This document shows, piece by piece, positions 61,852 through 64,000 of a DNA stretch of 64,000 bases. The position numbers and the translations under genes are program-made. Positions within the stretch are counted from its first letter, which is position 1; every line of letters starts with the position of its first letter. Origin of the DNA: Geobacillus jurassicus NBRC 107829 (GTDB lineage Bacteria; Bacillota; Bacilli; Bacillales; Anoxybacillaceae); the NCBI RefSeq assembly GCF_001544315.1, contig NZ_BCQG01000002.1:62001-126000 (forward strand), written 5' to 3'. The notes beneath the pieces are model-generated. The model searched no databases. It was not told the origin of the DNA and saw only the letters and a program-made list of their open reading frames with translations.

Positions 61852-64000
61852 GGAATAGCCCCTTTCCAGACGTCTCGCATCTTGGCAACGGAAAGGTGAA
61901 TGAGCGTCTCCCCGCGCTCCCCGTTCACCACCAATACGTTGGCGTCCGTCACTTCGCCGATTCGCTTCGCTTCAACCAGCTGCTCAAACGCCTCTTGATG
62001 CTCTTTTTTCACCGACACGACAAAGCGCGATTGCGTTTCGCTGAACAGTTCGCTCGTCGCGTCGCCGCTGATCGTTACGTTCGCGCCAAGCCCGTCGGCG
62101 CCCATCAGGCACTCCGCCAAAGCCACCGCCAGCCCGCCTTCAGCGACGTCATGCGCGGATGCCACCACTCCGGCGCGGATTGCGGCAAGCAGCTGGCGTT
62201 GGCGTCTCGCTTCGATCTCTAAATCAATCTCTGGCGCTTTTCCGAAAATGCGGCCTTCAAGCCATTTTTGCAGCTCGCTGCCGCCAAACTCCGGCTTCGC
62301 CTCGCCGATCACATAAATGAGATCGCCCGCCTGCTTAAACGACTGAGTCGTAATATGGGAAAGATCGTCAATGAGGCCGACCATGCCGACGACCGGCGTC
62401 GGATACACCGCCTCGCCGTTCGTTTCATTGTACAGCGAGACGTTGCCGCTCACGACCGGCGTCTCGAGCGCCCGGCACGCTTCGCTCATTCCGTCGACCG
62501 CTTTTTCAAGCTGCCAGAAGATCTCCGGCTTTTCCGGGTTGCCGAAATTGAGGCAGTCGGTAATGGCGAGCGGTTTCGCTCCGGAGCAAACAACGTTGCG
62601 CGCCGCTTCAGCGACAGCGATTTTCCCACCCATCTCTGGATCCAAATACAAGTAGCGCGAGTTGCAATCCGTCGTCAGCGCAAGCGCCTTGTTCGTGCCG
62701 CGGATGCGTACGACCGCCGCGTCCGACCCCGGAGCGACGACCGTGTTCGTCCGAACCATGTAGTCGTACTGGTCGTACACCCACTCTTTGCTGGCAATCG
62801 TTGGCTGGGCGAGCAGCCCGAGCAATGTTTGATTGTAGTCTTCGATGTGCGGAATATACGGCGGCATCGCTTGAAACTCGCGGTAATAGGCAGGCTCTTT
62901 CGACGGTTTATGATACACCGGCGCGTCTTTCGCCAAGGCGTCCACCGGGATCTCCGCCGCCACCTCGCCGCGGAAGTACAAGCGAAGCATTTTGTCAGCG
63001 GTCACTTTGCCGATCGCTTTCGCTTCGAGACCGTATTTGGCAAAAATCGCGGCGATTTCGTCTTCGCGCCCTTGCTTGACGACAAGCAACATCCGCTCCT
63101 GCGATTCCGAGAGCATCATTTCATATGGCGTCATGCCCGTTTCCCGTTGCGGGACGAGGTCCAAATTCATTTCAATGCCGAAGCCGCCTTTGCTCGCCAT
63201 CTCGGCCGATGAGCTCGTGAGCCCCGCGGCGCCCATATCTTGAATGCCGACGAGCGCATCAGACTTGACCGCCTCAAGACACGCTTCCAGCAGCAATTTC
63301 TCCATAAACGGGTCGCCGACTTGCACGGCCGGGCGTTTCGCTTCCGATTGCTCGCTCAACTCTTCCGAAGCAAACGTCGCCCCGTGGATGCCGTCGCGCC
63401 CTGTTTTCGCCCCGACGTACATGACCGTATTGCCGACCCCGGTCGCAATGCCGCGCTGAATATCCTCATGGCGAATGATCCCGACGCACATGGCGTTGAC
63501 AAGCGGGTTGCCTTCATACGCCGGATCGAACTGCACCTCGCCGCCGACGGTCGGGATGCCGACGCAGTTGCCATACCCGGCAATGCCGGCGACGACCTGC
63601 TCGAACAAATATTTGACGCGCGGCGACGTCAATTCGCCAAATCGAAGCGAGTTGAGCAGCGCGATCGGCCGCGCCCCCATCGAAAAGACGTCGCGGATGA
63701 TGCCGCCGATCCCCGTCGCCGCCCCTTGGTACGGCTCAATCGCTGACGGGTGGTTATGGCTTTCGATTTTAAACGCCGCTGCCAGCCCGTCGCCGATATC
63801 GACAATGCCCGCGCCCTCGCCGGGCCCTTGCAGCACGTGCGGGCCATCCGTTGGGAATTTTTTTAACACCGGTTTCGAGTTTTTGTAGCTGCAATGCTCC
63901 GACCACATGACGGCAAAAATGCCAGTTTCCGTGTAGTTCGGAAGTCTTCCCAAAATCGCTTCAATGCGCGCGAACTCTTCGTCCGTTAACCCCATCTCGC
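61827..64000 (-). CDS. purL: Phosphoribosylformylglycinamidine synthase subunit PurL (5' end outside)
   Basis: About 724 residues are visible; the frame is open through the window edge (the codons before [15 protein letters not shown] read R-E), so the true start lies beyond 64000. [37 protein letters not shown] and the ATP-binding blocks define the small-type PurL that works with PurQ and PurS. ATP-dependent conversion of FGAR to FGAM. Confidence 0.97.
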   Translation of the reverse strand, partial: EMGLTDEEFARIEAILGRLPNYTETGIFAVMWSEHCSYKNSKPVLKKFPTDGPHVLQGPGEGAGIVDIGDGLAAAFKIESHNHPSAIEPYQGAATGIGGIIRDVFSMGARPIALLNSLRFGELTSPRVKYLFEQVVAGIAGYGNCVGIPTVGGEVQFDPAYEGNPLVNAMCVGIIRHEDIQRGIATGVGNTVMYVGAKTGRDGIHGATFASEELSEQSEAKRPAVQVGDPFMEKLLLEACLEAVKSDALVGIQDMGAAGLTSSSAEMASKGGFGIEMNLDLVPQRETGMTPYEMMLSESQERMLLVVKQGREDEIAAIFAKYGLEAKAIGKVTADKMLRLYFRGEVAAEIPVDALAKDAPVYHKPSKEPAYYREFQAMPPYIPHIEDYNQTLLGLLAQPTIASKEWVYDQYDYMVRTNTVVAPGSDAAVVRIRGTNKALALTTDCNSRYLYLDPEMGGKIAVAEAARNVVCSGAKPLAITDCLNFGNPEKPEIFWQLEKAVDGMSEACRALETPVVSGNVSLYNETNGEAVYPTPVVGMVGLIDDLSHITTQSFKQAGDLIYVIGEAKPEFGGSELQKWLEGRIFGKAPEIDLEIEARRQRQLLAAIRAGVVASAHDVAEGGLAVALAECLMGADGLGANVTISGDATSELFSETQSRFVVSVKKEHQEAFEQLVEAKRIGEVTDANVLVVNGERGETLIHLSVAKMRDVWKGAIPCLLKSKD

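Overview
The window reads as chromosome of a thermophilic Bacillaceae bacterium, most likely Geobacillus (stearothermophilus/kaustophilus/thermodenitrificans group). The reasons are a type II-C Cas9 of 1087 residues that I recognise as a very close relative of the thermostable GeoCas9/ThermoCas9 proteins, a PcrA helicase of 724 residues with the familiar Geobacillus sequence, moderately high GC, strong AGGAGG-type ribosome binding sites, frequent GTG/TTG starts, and the Bacillus gene order purFMNHD - yerA - yerB - yerC - pcrB - pcrA - ligA - camS - gatCAB.

Layout. 1-4.6 kb: an orphan membrane protein, a LiaI/PspA-like envelope-stress pair, an MFS transporter and a DmpA-type peptidase. 4.9-28.4 kb: a large defence island. 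It starts with an 18-repeat type I-B CRISPR array and its leader, then the I-B effector operon cas6-cas8b-cas7-cas5-cas3 on the minus strand, a second short degenerate I-B array with its own copy of the same leader, a decayed patch with a MITE-like element and one solitary perfect I-B repeat, then a complete type II-C system (tracrRNA, cas9, cas1, cas2 and an 18-repeat array), and directly after that a four-gene Wadjet operon (jetABCD, DUF2397/2398/SMC/DUF2399 kind). 28.5-29.5 kb: a coiled-coil protein built of 14-residue tandem repeats, divergent from Wadjet. 29.8-32.7 kb: an OpuC-like compatible-solute ABC importer with one permease. 33.1-36.6 kb: an ABC transporter operon (ATPase plus three membrane proteins) behind a small secreted protein. 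36.8-37.3 kb: two adjacent non-coding fold-back elements, one related to the element inside the CRISPR region. 37.4-64 kb: mostly housekeeping genes (metY, gatCAB, camS, ligA, pcrA, pcrB, yerC, yerB, yerA, the purine operon), interrupted at 42-45 kb by a second repeat-rich coiled-coil protein, a frameshifted VOC-family gene, an amine-oxidase pseudogene carrying a transposon-derived insertion with an exact 8-bp target duplication, and a LOG-family gene.

How it works together. The two CRISPR systems are complementary: I-B degrades DNA through Cascade and Cas3 but carries no cas1, cas2 or cas4 here, while II-C has its own cas1-cas2. The I-B locus is arranged head to tail as leader-array / cas operon / leader-array, all on the minus strand, and both leaders share a matching TTGACx-17-TATTCT promoter and a 9-bp dyad about 120 nt from the first repeat. 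Each II-C repeat ends in a perfect extended -10 box (TGGTATAAT), so each spacer is probably transcribed from its own promoter, as described for Neisseria II-C arrays. Wadjet adds anti-plasmid defence. Everything is read from sequence and from memory of the families; no database search was run.
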